Source: Didemnitutus sp047777955
GTDB lineage: Bacteria > Verrucomicrobiota > Verrucomicrobiia > Opitutales > Opitutaceae
Direction of reading: 5' to 3'
Length of the DNA: 64,000 nt
Assembly: GCF_047777955.1 (NCBI RefSeq)
Contig: NZ_CP180537.1
Coordinates: 1,922,001-1,986,000 of the forward strand
Shown: positions 28,935 to 38,715 of the stretch, piece after piece
How the letters are laid out: each line of letters starts with the position of its first letter
Numbering within the stretch: the stretch's first letter is position 1
Notes under the pieces: generated by a model
Told to the model about the DNA's origin: nothing
The model's database searches: none
The model's input: only the letters and a program-made list of their open reading frames with translations
Program-made: the position numbers and the translations under genes

Positions 28935-31900
28935 GGGTTCGGAAGATTGGTCAGAAAGACGATGAGTTCTTTCAACCTTGCGGTGGGGGTGGGGGCGGTC
29001 AAGCGGGGAAAGCGGTTGTGGAGCTGGATGAAGTCGTCGCGCCGGCCACTGTGGCGCAGACACTTAAGGCGTCCGGAATCCGTTTCGACGGACAGCAGGC
29101 CCTTTTGTTCCGCCCGGACGCGGATTTCGGTCACCAGGAGCAGCGCGCGGACCTCGGGGCCGAACTTGCCGAAGCGGTCGCGCAGCTCCGCCTCGATCGC
29201 GCGCACGGCCTCGACGTTCTCGGCCATCGCCAGCCGCCGGTAGAAATCGATGCGCAGCCGCGCTTCGCCGATGTAGCCGGCCGGGAGGCGGGCCTGGATC
29301 TTGGCGAACTCGCCGGCCTCGCGCTCGGCCTGCTTGAGGGCGCTGAAGCTGTCGGTCGCCTCCGCGCGCTTGGTGGTGGTCCGGTCGGCGCCCTCGCCGA
29401 CGAAGACGAAGTCGAGCTTCACGCTCGCGCGGACGGCGGCGGCGTGTTTCTCGCCCTTCAGGCGGGCGACGCTCTGCTTGAGCAGCTGGCAATACAGCTC
29501 GAAACCCACGCCGACGATGTGGCCGCTCTGCTCGGCGCCGAGGAGGTTGCCGGCGCCGCGGAGCTCGAGGTCGCGCATGGCGATGCGGAAGCCGGCGCCG
29601 AGCTGGTTGTGCTGGCGGATGGCGCTGAGGCGCTGCCGCGCCAGGTCCATCACGCGCGCGTGCCGGTGCAGGAGCAGATAGGCGTAGGCCTGGTGCTTGA
29701 AGCGTCCGACGCGGCCGCGGAGCTGGTAGAGCTGCGAGAGGCCGAAGCGGTCCGCGCCCTCGATGATGATCGTGTTGCAGTTCGGGATATCGAGGCCGCT
29801 CTCGATGATGGTGGTGCAGACGAGCACGTCGTAGTTGCCGGCGACGAAGTCCGTCATCACGTGCTCGAGGTCGCCCTCGTCCATTTTGCCGTGGCCGACG
29901 CCGATCCGGAGCCGGGGCAGCAGCTCGCGCAGGCGCGCCGCCACGAGGTCGATGCTCATGACCCGGTTGTGGAGGTAGAAAACCTGGCCGCCGCGCCGGA
30001 CCTCGTGCTGGATCGCCTCGACCACGACCTTCTCGTCGTAGCTCTTCACGATGGTGTGGATCGGCAGGCGGTTGACCGGCGCGGTCTCGATCGTGCTCAG
30101 GTCCCGCGCCCCGGTGAGCGCGAGGTAAAGCGTGCGCGGGATCGGCGTGGCGCTCATCGAGAGCAGGTCGACGTGCGCGCGCCAGCGCTTGAAGACCTCC
30201 TTGTGCTTCACGCCAAAGCGCTGCTCCTCGTCGATGACGACGAGGCCGAGATCCTTGAACTGCACGTCGCTCTGCACGAGGCGGTGGGTGCCGATGAGGA
30301 TGTCGATCTTGCCGAGCGCCAGCGCGGCGAGGATCTGGTTCTGCTCCTTGCGCGAGCGGAAGCGCGACACCATCTCGACCGCGACCGGGTAGCCCGCCAT
30401 GCGCTCGCGGAAGGTGTTGAGGTGCTGCTGCGCCAGGACGGTCGTCGGCACGAGCACGGCGACCTGCTTGCCGCCCATCACGGCCTTGAACGCCGCGCGG
30501 ATTGCCACCTCGGTCTTGCCGAAGCCGACGTCGCCGCACACGAGCCGGTCCATCGGGCGCGTCCGCTCCATGTCGGCCTTCGCCGCGGCGATGGCCTTGA
30601 GCTGGTCGGGCGTCTCGGTGAACGGGAACGCCGCCTCGAATTCCTTCTGCCAGGTGTTGTCCGTGGCGAAGGCGTGGCCGGGCTGCGCCTCGCGCCGCGC
30701 CTGGATCTGCAGCAGCTCCGCCGCGAGGTCGAGCGTCGCGCGCTCGGCGGCGGCGCGGACCTTTTCCCAGCGGCCTGAGCCCACGCGGCCGAGCTGGGGC
30801 TTCACCTTGGCGAGGCCGACGTAGCGGCTGATCAGGTGCGACTCCTGCAGCGGCACGTGCAGCGTGACCTTGTCGTCGAACTCGAGGAGATCACCTCGCG
30901 CACGCCGTCGGCGGTCTCGAGTTTCGTCAGCCCGCGGTAGACGGCGACGCCGTGCTGGAGGTGGACGACAAAGTCGCCCTCGACCAGGTCGGAGAAGTCG
31001 AGCAGCTGGTCGACGGCCGACGGGGTGACCAGCGCGCGCTTGCTGGCGGTGCGGCGCTGGCGCTTGCGGCCGAAGATCTCGGTCTCGGTGACGGCGACGT
31101 AGCCGCGCGGCGCGGCTTTCGCGGGCGGGGCGCCCGCCCCGCGGGTGTCGTCGCGAAAACGGACGCGGAAGCCCTCGTTCACCGTGCCGCGCACGAAGCG
31201 CGGCTTCAGCTGCTTCAGCTCGGCGTCCTCCTCGAGCAGTTCGCGCGTGCGCTGTTCCTCGCCTTCCTTGGAGACGAAGAGATCCACGGCGTAACCCTCG
31301 CGTTTCCACGCGAGCACGCGCTCGAGGAAGCGCCGCCGGGCCACGTCCTCGGCCTCGAGGCGCTCGTGCGCCAGCTGGTTCTCCTCGGGAAAGGAGCGGT
31401 GGTGCCGCAACGACTCCGTGTCCCACGTCTGCTCGTCGGCGACCCCGTCGAAAAGCGCGCTGGCCAGGTCGAGGTCGCCGAGGCCGAAGAGGCGCGGGCA
31501 GCGGCGGGCGAGCGCGGCGAGGGCGGGCGACGCGCCGGCGCCGCCCAGCAGGTCGAACGCCTCCTCCAGCGCCTTCGGCTCGACAAGCACGGCCTGGGTG
31601 GCCGCGCCGAGGTAGTCGAGCAGCGAGGCCTGCGCGTGCGCGGCGTGGATCTGCGGGGCGGCGGTGAGCGTGATGTGCGCGACGCTCTCGCCCGAGCGCT
31701 GCGACACGGGGTCGAGCGCGCGGATGTCCTCGAGCGTGTCGCCGAAGAAATCGAGGCGGTAGGGCTGGTGCGCGGTGATGGGGTAGACGTCGACGATGCC
31801 GCCGCGCACGGCGTATTGGCCGGGCGCTTCGCACACCGCCTCGCTGTCGTAGTCGAACTGCCGCAGCAGCTCGAGCAGCCCCTGAAACGGCCGTTCCTCG

Positions 31901-32319
31901 CTCCGGCGCAGCGTGACCTCGCGCTCGGAGAAGTCCTCGGGCGGCGGCACGGGCTGCAGCAGCGCGCCGGGCGTCGTCAGCACGAGCAGGGCGTCGGGCG
32001 CGGACGTCGCGTGCCGGCGCCCGCGCAGCCGACTCAGGACGGCGAGGCGATCGCTGGCGGCGTTGAAGGCTTCGCGCAGGTCGCGGCTGTCGGCCTGCGA
32101 CTCGGGGAAGACGAGCACCTCGAGCGGAGCCGGGTTGCCGCGGGCGTGATGAAACAGCGCGAGGTCCTCGGCGAACGCCTCGAGCCCGCGCGCCTCCTCG
32201 ACGACCACGAGCCAGGTCGGCGCCGCCGCCTCCGCGACGAGCCGCGCGAGCGCGTAGGCGCGCGCCGGCGGGCAGACGCCGGTGATCTTCGTGCGCGACG
32301 CGGGAGCGGGCTCGGACAT
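28931..32319 (-). CDS. mfd: Transcription-repair coupling factor Mfd (one frame break)
   Basis: This is a large SF2 translocase that removes stalled RNA polymerase and recruits UvrA. The N-terminal UvrB-like half includes DFFGDTLEDIRALDPVSQRS and FDYDSEAVCEAPGQYAVRGGIVDVYP. The RNAP-binding region includes DLVEGDFVVHLQHGVAVYRGL. The helicase domain has GDVGFGKTEVAIRAAF (Walker A), DEEQRFGVKHKE (DEEQ box) and GRVGRF, and a TRCF C-domain ends LFLTNLPNP-like. The two frames join near 30885 (EVDLLEFDDKV) by one base, giving 1,129 residues, the normal length. Loss of a gene this conserved is unlikely, so the break is probably a sequencing error. Confidence 0.95.
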
Positions 32320-32430
32320 GGGGAGGTCCTACGGTGCAGCACGGTGCGCGCGGCGCAAGCGGGCAGGTGCGCCCGGCCGGCGACCCCACTTCGCGCTGGA
32401 CCAGACCCGGGCGTTCCCGAATAAAGCGGC

Positions 32431-33216
32431 ATGGCCTGCACGGTTTTCACCATTGCGAACCAGAAGGGCGGCGTCGGCAAGACCACGACGGCCGTCAACC
32501 TCGCCGCCGCCCTCGCGGCGCAGAAGATCCACACCCTCGTGGTGGACCTCGATCCGCAGGCCAACGCCACCAGCGCGCTCGGCGTCGAGAAGCAGGAGGG
32601 CAAGTCGCTCTACAAGCCGCTGCACGGCGAGGGCAGCGCGTTCGAGATGCTGACGCCGACCGCGTGGGAGCACCTCGCGCTCATCCCCTCGGAGGTCGAC
32701 CTCGCCGCGATCGAGATCGAGCTCGCCCAGCAGGAAAATTACCTCCTGCGCCTGAAGAGCGTGCTCGACCCGCTCCGCAATTCCGGCGGCTACAAGGCCA
32801 TCATCATCGATTGCCCGCCCGCGCTCGGCATGCTCTCGATGAACTCGCTCGCGGCCGCCGACCACCTCCTGATCGCGCTCCAGTGCGAATACATGGCCCT
32901 GGAGGGCCTCGGCCAGATCCTGAAGGTCGTCGACCGCCTGAAGAATGCCGGCGTCAATCCGGCGCTCGATGTCGGCGGCATCGTGATGACGATGTTCGAC
33001 AGCCGCATCAACCTGGCCAAGCAGGTCGTCGAGGAGGTGCGCTCGCACCTGCCGGAGAAGATTTTCAACACCGTCATCCCGCGCACCGTGCGCCTGAGCG
33101 AGGCGCCGAGCTTCGGCAAACCGATCTTCGCCTACGACCCGCACAGCCCCGGCGCCGCCGCCTACACGGCGCTGGCGAAGGAAGTGGCGGAGCGGTTCAA
33201 GCTGTCCGAGAAATGA
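32431..33216 (+). CDS. parA: ParA/Soj family ATPase (no adjacent parB)
   Basis: This 261-residue ParA-type ATPase has the deviant Walker A KGGVGKTTT (residues 12-20), the Walker A' VVDLDPQANAT, IIIDCPPALGMLS (Walker B) and RLSEAPSFGKPI, which are strongly typical of chromosomal Soj/ParA. ParA normally partners ParB at parS for chromosome segregation. Here the next gene is an ABC-2 permease rather than parB. It diverges from mfd across a 111-base intergenic region. Confidence 0.93.
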   Translation: MACTVFTIANQKGGVGKTTTAVNLAAALAAQKIHTLVVDLDPQANATSALGVEKQEGKSLYKPLHGEGSAFEMLTPTAWEHLALIPSEVDLAAIEIELAQQENYLLRLKSVLDPLRNSGGYKAIIIDCPPALGMLSMNSLAAADHLLIALQCEYMALEGLGQILKVVDRLKNAGVNPALDVGGIVMTMFDSRINLAKQVVEEVRSHLPEKIFNTVIPRTVRLSEAPSFGKPIFAYDPHSPGAAAYTALAKEVAERFKLSEK

Positions 33217-33314
33217 GCGCCGCCGGTCCTCGCCCCGGGTGAGGCCGGCCGCGCTTTCCGGGCCTCCGGCCGCTTGCGCTTTCGCGTTTCTGCGGCTTAC
33301 TGCTGGCCTCTCGC

Positions 33315-34127
33315 ATGTTCGCCTCGCTGGGCAAATACTACGCCGCCTTCACCGTCGGGCTCCAAAGCAACCTGATCTACCGGGTGAACTTCGCCGTGCG
33401 CGGGTTCTTCTCCTTCTTCCACCTCATCGTGGTGTTCATCCTCTGGGGCGCGGCCTACGCGGGGAACGCCCACATCGGCGGCTTCAGCCTGGCGCAGACG
33501 ATCACCTACTTCGTGGCGCTGATCGTGGTGCAGTTCATGATCGGGGCGTTCAACGAGGACTATCAGATCAGCGAGGAAATCCGGAACGGCCTGATCAACC
33601 AGTTCCTCCTGAAGCCGGTGAACTACTTCGCCTACCGCTTCAGCATCTACCTCGCGGCGCGGCTGGTGACGGGCGCGCTGATCCTGCTGCCGCTGGTCGT
33701 GTTCTATCCGCTGCTGCGCGACCACCTCACGATGCCGCACCAGCTGTGGCCCTACCTCTACGCGATGCCGGCGCTGGTGATGTCGGCGCTGATCCAGTTC
33801 GGCATCGCCTACTGCTTCGGCATGCTGACGTTCTGGTTCCTCGAGATCCAGGGCTTCGTCATCCTCTCGATGGCGCTCGAGTCGGTGCTCGGCGGGCAGA
33901 TCTTCCCGCTCGACCTCCTGCCGAAGTGGCTCTTCGGGCTCTCGGCGGGGCTGCCGTATTTCTACCAGATGTATTTCCCGGTGGCCCTGCTCACGGGTCG
34001 CATCGACGACCCGGTGATGGCCGCGCACATGCTGAAGATCCAGCTCTTCTGGGTCGTCGTGATCCTCGCCCTCGGCCAACTGCTCTGGCGCCGCGGCCTG
34101 CGCCTGCACACGGCGGTGGGCGGCTGA
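33315..34127 (+). CDS. ABC-2 family transporter permease (subunit 1)
   Basis: A 270-residue protein of about six TM helices. It starts MFASLGKYYAAFTVGLQSNLIYRVNF, with the ISEEIRNGLINQFLLKPVNYF motif characteristic of the DUF990-like ABC-2 permeases. The paired gene at 34234 has the same layout, so the two probably form a heterodimeric exporter. No ATPase gene is adjacent in the window. The substrate is unknown. Confidence 0.82.
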   Translation: MFASLGKYYAAFTVGLQSNLIYRVNFAVRGFFSFFHLIVVFILWGAAYAGNAHIGGFSLAQTITYFVALIVVQFMIGAFNEDYQISEEIRNGLINQFLLKPVNYFAYRFSIYLAARLVTGALILLPLVVFYPLLRDHLTMPHQLWPYLYAMPALVMSALIQFGIAYCFGMLTFWFLEIQGFVILSMALESVLGGQIFPLDLLPKWLFGLSAGLPYFYQMYFPVALLTGRIDDPVMAAHMLKIQLFWVVVILALGQLLWRRGLRLHTAVGG

Positions 34128-34153
34128 GGGGAATTTATGCAGGACGACTTATG

Positions 34154-34230
34154 AGGGATGAAATCGCCCGCGCCGTCTCGCTCACCGTCGATTTGCTCCC
34201 TTCATCAATCGTCCCTCGTCTTTCATCCCT
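34154..34230. repeat. Inverted repeat between the ABC-2 permease genes
   Basis: AGGGATGAAA (34154-34163) is repeated in reverse complement as TTTCATCCCT (34221-34230). The right part also contains near-repeats TTCATCAATCGTCCCTCG. The element fills most of the 106-base gap between two same-strand genes and differs in composition from its neighbours. Confidence 0.7.
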
Positions 34231-34233
34231 AGC

Positions 34234-35028
34234 ATGAACCTCGCCCACTACGCCCGCATCTGGCTCGCCTCCGCCCGCTACGCGGTCGTGCGCACCCTGA
34301 TGTTCCGCGGCGACTTCTTCGTCTGGGCGCTGGTCGAGCTGTTCTGGATGACGGTGAACGTCCTCATGGTCTCCGTGATCTACGAGCACACGCAGACGGT
34401 GGCGGGCTGGACGAAATACCAGATGCTGCTGCTGGTCGGCACCTCGATGCTGATCCAGCGCTTCCTCATGGGCTTCTTCTGGAGCAGCATCTTCGAGATG
34501 GGGCGCAACATCCGCACGGGCAACTTCGACTTCTTCCTCGCGCAGCCGGGCAACGTCATGTTCACGGCGACCACGCGGAAGCTCGATCCGGACAGCCTGA
34601 TCAACTCGCTCGTGGCCCTGTCGGTGGTCGCCTATTCCGCGCGCCAGCTGCACCTCGCGCCCGGCGCGGCAGACCTCGCGCTCTACGCGCTGCTGGTTTT
34701 CTGCGGCGTCGTCATCCACTACAGCGTGCTCGTGCTGAGCATCTCGGCCGCGTTCTGGATGACGAGCGCGCAGGGCATCGAGGGCAGCTACTTCACGCTG
34801 AGCGAGTTCTCCCGGCTGCCGCGGCAGGCCTTCCACGGCCTGGCGAACGTCGTGTTCGTCTGGACGCTGCCGATGGTGGTGGTGAGCAACGTGCCCGCGC
34901 ACACGCTGCTGCACGGCTTCGACTGGCGCCTGACCGCGTGGGTTGTCGGCATGGCCGCGGCGTGGTTTGCCGTCGCGGTGTTCGTCTTCCACCGCGGCCT
35001 GCGCCGCTACGCCAGCGCCAGCTCGTGA
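34234..35028 (+). CDS. ABC-2 family transporter permease (subunit 2)
   Basis: A 264-residue membrane protein. The IFEMGRNIRTGNFDFFLAQPGNVMF segment corresponds to the LLKPVNYF-type motif of the preceding gene and places it in the same DUF990-like family. It probably dimerises with that protein. The ATG follows a palindromic intergenic element. No substrate can be inferred. Confidence 0.82.
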   Translation: MNLAHYARIWLASARYAVVRTLMFRGDFFVWALVELFWMTVNVLMVSVIYEHTQTVAGWTKYQMLLLVGTSMLIQRFLMGFFWSSIFEMGRNIRTGNFDFFLAQPGNVMFTATTRKLDPDSLINSLVALSVVAYSARQLHLAPGAADLALYALLVFCGVVIHYSVLVLSISAAFWMTSAQGIEGSYFTLSEFSRLPRQAFHGLANVVFVWTLPMVVVSNVPAHTLLHGFDWRLTAWVVGMAAAWFAVAVFVFHRGLRRYASASS

Positions 35029-35087
35029 CCGGCGTTGCGGGGTGGACAATTCCCCGCGAATCGCGTTTCACGGAGCCGACCGCCGCC

Positions 35088-35807
35088 ATGCCGCACACCG
35101 CCAAGCTCGCCGCGCTGCAAAAGCGCCTCGGCCACACCTTCCGCCAACCCGCCCTGCTCGCGGAGGCGCTGCGGCACGCGTCATCCCTGCAGGACCAGCC
35201 TGCAGCCGGCGCGCACAACCAGCGCCTCGAGTTCCTCGGCGACTCGGTCCTGCATTTCGTGCTGACCGACGCGCTGTTCCGGCAGTTCCCGGAGGAGCGC
35301 GAGGGCGTGCTCAGCCGGCGCCGCGCCGGGCTGAGCAAGGGCGAGTTCCTCAGCCGGCTCGCGCGCGACCTCGGCGTCGACGCGGGCCTGCAGCTCGGGC
35401 AGAGCGAGGAGGACGCCGGCGGCCGCGGCCGCGACTCGATCCTCGAGGACGCGCTCGAAGCGATCGTCGGCGCGATCTACCTCGACGCCGATTTCGCGAC
35501 CGCGCAGCGCGTCGTGCTCGGCTGGTATGGCTCGCTGCCCGAGCGGCTGAAGGCGATGGAGGGACATGACAACCCGAAGGGCCAGCTGCAGGAGATGGTG
35601 CAGCCGGCGCACGGCAACGGCGCGCTGCGCTACGAAGTCGTGAAGGCCACGGGGCCGAAGCACGCGCAGGAATACGAGGTCGCCGTCTTGCTCAATGGCC
35701 GCACGATCGGCTCGGGGCGGGGCACGTCGAAGAAGAACGCCGAGGAAGAGGCCGCGCGGATCGGCCTGGACACGCTGCGCCACGAACGGGCGGAGCGGAA
35801 GGAATAG
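35088..35807 (+). CDS. rnc: Ribonuclease III
   Basis: The 239-residue protein has the RNase III signature RLEFLGDSVL (46-55), the second acidic cluster EDALEAIVGAIYLD (120-133), and a C-terminal double-stranded RNA-binding domain with NPKGQLQEMVQ and GRGTSKKNAEEEAARIGL. It processes rRNA and structured mRNAs. Genes on either side are unrelated; it converges on the gluconokinase gene. Confidence 0.96.
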   Translation: MPHTAKLAALQKRLGHTFRQPALLAEALRHASSLQDQPAAGAHNQRLEFLGDSVLHFVLTDALFRQFPEEREGVLSRRRAGLSKGEFLSRLARDLGVDAGLQLGQSEEDAGGRGRDSILEDALEAIVGAIYLDADFATAQRVVLGWYGSLPERLKAMEGHDNPKGQLQEMVQPAHGNGALRYEVVKATGPKHAQEYEVAVLLNGRTIGSGRGTSKKNAEEEAARIGLDTLRHERAERKE

Positions 35808-35840
35808 GCGGAGCGCGCCCGGTAGCGCCGCGGGCGCGGG

Positions 35841-36428
35841 TCACTGCACCGCGGCGAGAATCTTGCCGAGCAGGACGTCGGGCGACTCGCGAATGTCGAG
35901 CTCGAGCGCGTCCTTCGGGTGCTCGAGCGCCTCGAACTGGCTCCGCACCAGGTCGGCCTTCATGAAATGGCCCTTCCGGCGGCCGACGCGCGCGAGGATC
36001 GTCTCGTAGTCGCCGTTGAGGAACACGATCGCGACCGGGTGCTGCGCGTCGCCCGCGAGCACCTGGCGGTATTTCTCCTTCAAGGCGGAGCAGGTGAAGA
36101 CCGCGCTCCGGCCGGCGTCGATGGTCGCGTTCATCTTGGCCCGGATCGCGGCGAGCCAGGGCGCGCGGTCCTCGTCGTTCAGCGGCGTGCCGCCGGCCAT
36201 CTTGGCCTTGTTGGCCGCGGAATGAAAATCGTCGGCCTCGAAGTAGGGCCAGCCGAGGGCTGCGGCGGCGCGCTGGCCGAGCGTCGTCTTGCCGGAGCCG
36301 GCGACGCCCATGATCAGGAGGATGCGTGGAGAGGAGCGGACACGGAGCGCCCGATTGAGCAGGCGCGCGACGGCGGCGCAAGCGGGCAGCGGGTGCTCGT
36401 GGCTGTCATAAGTGCAAACGCCCGGCAT
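35841..36428 (-). CDS. gntK: Gluconokinase
   Basis: The core sequence LLIMGVAGSGKTTLGQRAAAALGWPYFEADDFHSAANKAKMAGGTPLNDEDRAPWL is the GntK/thermoresistant gluconokinase pattern: P-loop GVAGSGKTT, D-x-x-H, and the MAGGTPLND substrate block. It makes 6-phosphogluconate from gluconate and ATP. The ATG at 36428 gives 195 residues with a 38-residue extension before the P-loop; the in-frame Met just before the P-loop is too close to be used. It stands alone. Confidence 0.9.
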   Translation of the reverse strand: MPGVCTYDSHEHPLPACAAVARLLNRALRVRSSPRILLIMGVAGSGKTTLGQRAAAALGWPYFEADDFHSAANKAKMAGGTPLNDEDRAPWLAAIRAKMNATIDAGRSAVFTCSALKEKYRQVLAGDAQHPVAIVFLNGDYETILARVGRRKGHFMKADLVRSQFEALEHPKDALELDIRESPDVLLGKILAAVQ

Positions 36429-36565
36429 CGGGCCGGATGGGGCGGGGGATTTCGAACGTCGGACCGGTCGTTCGCGTCTAAAGCCCCAAGCACCGGCGCT
36501 TCGTGCGCCGCCCCTTACCCCCTCCGCCCGCGCCGGCATCCGACCTTGGCAAACCCCCGCCCGTC

Positions 36566-37153
36566 ATGATTGGCTCCGCGTCCTTTCCCCGCCTTCATCG
36601 CATGCAAGTCAGCGCCCGCTCCTTCTTCTCGCTCACCCGCGCCTCATGGCGCGAGACCCTCGTGCTCATGGCCATCGCCTGGCTGGTGCCGTTCCTGGTG
36701 CACCTGATCCCGTGGAGCGGATCGCTGCCGCTCGGCGTGCACATGCTGCCGGCCTTCTGGACGGCGTTCGTGGCGGTCTACCTCTACGGCGCGGGCATCG
36801 GCGTGCTGGTGGCGCTGGTGGTGCCGGCCGTGAACACGCTCACGACCGGGTTGCCGGTGTCCGGGCGCGTGCTCGCGATGTCGGTGGAACTGGTCGCCTA
36901 CGTCGGCCTGGTCGCGCTGGCGCTGCGGCGCTGGCCGTCGCTCCGGCTGATCGCGCCGCTGGCGTGGCTGCCGGCCTACGCGATCGCGCTCGCGGCGCAG
37001 TGGGTCGTGCCGGCGTTCGGCCCGGTCGGCAACCCCTTCGCGCACTACGCCGGCACGCTGGCGAACGTCTGGCCCGGCCTCCTCGTCCTGCTCGCGCTCA
37101 ACGCCGTCCTCGTGCGCCTGCTGCCGAAGGACGCGGACTGGGAAGACGAGTAA
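36566..37153 (+). CDS. Integral membrane protein of unknown function
   Basis: This protein of about 195 residues has five to six hydrophobic helices, e.g. LVLMAIAWLVPFLVHLIPW, FVAVYLYGAGIGVLVALVVPAVNTLT and VWPGLLVLLALNAVLVRLLPK. The general pattern (short loops, GxxxxGxxVALVVPAVN) is like ECF transporter S-components, which capture vitamins, but no diagnostic motif is seen. The ATG at 36566 or 36602 could be the start. It precedes the alginate-lyase-family gene by 58 bases. Confidence 0.55.
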   Translation: MIGSASFPRLHRMQVSARSFFSLTRASWRETLVLMAIAWLVPFLVHLIPWSGSLPLGVHMLPAFWTAFVAVYLYGAGIGVLVALVVPAVNTLTTGLPVSGRVLAMSVELVAYVGLVALALRRWPSLRLIAPLAWLPAYAIALAAQWVVPAFGPVGNPFAHYAGTLANVWPGLLVLLALNAVLVRLLPKDADWEDE

Positions 37154-37211
37154 GACGCACGGCCGCGCGCCGCGCGCTGGCAATTTCCGGCGCGGACGCT
37201 ACCAAGTCCGC

Positions 37212-38354
37212 ATGCTGTTCCTCGCCCTGCTGGCTGCCGTCGCCGATTTCGACCTGCGCGCCTACGAGCGCCCGCGCGTTGTTTCAGCCGCCGAGGTCGC
37301 CCTCGCGCACGCGCCGCGCACGCTGACCAGCGTGCGCAATCCCCGCAGCGCGGGCGGCCCGCACGATTTCTCCTCCGAGGGCGACTACTGGTGGCCCGAC
37401 CCGCAGAAGCCCGGCGGGCCCTACGTCCGCCGCGACGGCCTGACCAATCCCGACAACTTTGTCGCGCACCGCACCCTGATGTTCGGCCTGGCGCGCGACG
37501 TCGGCGCGCTAGCCGCGGCGTGGGACCTGACGCACGACGAGCGCTTCGCCGCCGCGGCGGTGCGGCACCTGCGCACGTGGTTCGTCGATCCGGCGACACG
37601 CATGACCCCGAACCTCCTTTACGCGCAGGCGATCCAGGGCGTGGCGACCGGGCGCGGCATCGGCATCATCGACACGCTGCACCTCGCCGAGGTCGCGCTC
37701 GGCATCGAGGCCTTGCGCGAGTCGCAGTCGCTCACGCGCGAGGACGACGCGGCGCTGACGCAATGGTTCCGCGACTACCTGCACTGGATGCGCACACACC
37801 CCTACGGTCTCGAAGAGGCGAAGCAGGAGAACAACCACGGCACCTGCTGGGTGCTGCAGGCGGCGGCGTTCGCGCGCCTGACGGGCGATGCCGCCGTCCT
37901 GGCGGAGTGCCGCGCGCGCTTCCGTCGCGACCTGCTCACACAGATGGCGGCCGACGGCAGCTTCCTGCGCGAACTCGCGCGCACCAAGCCCTACGGCTAC
38001 GCGATCTTCAACCTCGATGTGATGACCGCCACCGCGGTCGTGCTCTCGACGCCGGACGACGACCTGATGCGCGCGACGCTGCCCGACGGGCGCGGCCTGC
38101 TGCGGGCGGTCGGCTGGCTGGCGCCGTTCCTCGCCGACAAGTCCCGCTGGCCGAAGGCGCCGGACGTGATGTATTGGAACGACTGGCCGATCCGGCAGCC
38201 GGCGCTGCTCTTCGGGGCGCTGGCGAGCGGCAACGCCGAGTGGCTGGCGACGTGGCGGCGCCTGCCGGCGGACTCGGCCGTCGAGGAAGTGCAGCGCAAC
38301 TTCCCGGTGCGTTATCCGACGCTGTGGCTGCGCCGCCCCGGCGCGGCGCGCTGA
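37212..38354 (+). CDS. Alginate lyase family protein
   Basis: This 380-residue protein matches the alginate-lyase alpha/alpha-toroid superfamily: GDYWWPDPQKPGGPYVRRDGLTNPDNF near residue 57 and the catalytic-type EAKQENNHGTCWVLQAAAFARLTGD near residue 205. The KENNHG-type Asn and His residues are typical active-site members. The N-terminus is short and hydrophobic (MLFLALLAAVADF), suggesting export. It acts on uronate polymers by beta-elimination. It is 7 kb away from the pectin cluster. Confidence 0.85.
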   Translation: MLFLALLAAVADFDLRAYERPRVVSAAEVALAHAPRTLTSVRNPRSAGGPHDFSSEGDYWWPDPQKPGGPYVRRDGLTNPDNFVAHRTLMFGLARDVGALAAAWDLTHDERFAAAAVRHLRTWFVDPATRMTPNLLYAQAIQGVATGRGIGIIDTLHLAEVALGIEALRESQSLTREDDAALTQWFRDYLHWMRTHPYGLEEAKQENNHGTCWVLQAAAFARLTGDAAVLAECRARFRRDLLTQMAADGSFLRELARTKPYGYAIFNLDVMTATAVVLSTPDDDLMRATLPDGRGLLRAVGWLAPFLADKSRWPKAPDVMYWNDWPIRQPALLFGALASGNAEWLATWRRLPADSAVEEVQRNFPVRYPTLWLRRPGAAR

Positions 38355-38356
38355 AA

Positions 38357-38551
38357 TCACCTCACCCCGGGCGCGGACGCGTTGGCCGGAGCGCGATAAC
38401 ACGGGTCGCCGTAGGGATCCGGCTGTTGCTGGCGCTGCAACTCGGCGGCGGCCTGGGAGAGGCCTTCGGCCAAGCTGGCACACCCCGTGATGCACGCGAG
38501 CATGCCGAGCGAAACGAAGGCGAGGAGGAGGCGGGGGAGGTGACTTTTCAT
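38357..38551 (-). CDS. Small lipoprotein
   Basis: A 64-residue protein with signal sequence LLLAFVSLGMLACITGC, where the lipobox ITGC marks the acylated Cys at residue 24. The mature part is short, Gln/Ala-rich (AAAELQRQQQPDPYGD) and unremarkable. Function unknown. It is convergent with the alginate-lyase-family gene, whose stop is two bases away. Confidence 0.6.
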   Translation of the reverse strand: MKSHLPRLLLAFVSLGMLACITGCASLAEGLSQAAAELQRQQQPDPYGDPCYRAPANASAPGVR

Positions 38552-38715
38552 CGGGATAACAGGATGACGCGAGCGGGCGCGTTTTCTTAGGCCCAGCGAC
38601 CCGAAAGACCGGTGCCGCCGCGTGCGCCCTGCGGGGACCGGCCTGCAGAAAAGATCCGAGGGCGCGCGGGGATTTGACGGGCGCGGCGACTGGCCCCACC
38701 TAGAAACAGGCACCG

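Noticed and set aside
28931..32319. mfd as a real pseudogene
   Set aside because: Only one base separates two otherwise complete halves with all helicase motifs, and similar single-base losses occur across the window, so a sequencing error is the simpler explanation.
35814..35838. GC-rich hairpin between rnc and gluconokinase as a bidirectional terminator
   Set aside because: An 8-bp CGCGCCCG/CGGGCGCG stem is easily found by chance in this GC-rich DNA and no T-run follows.
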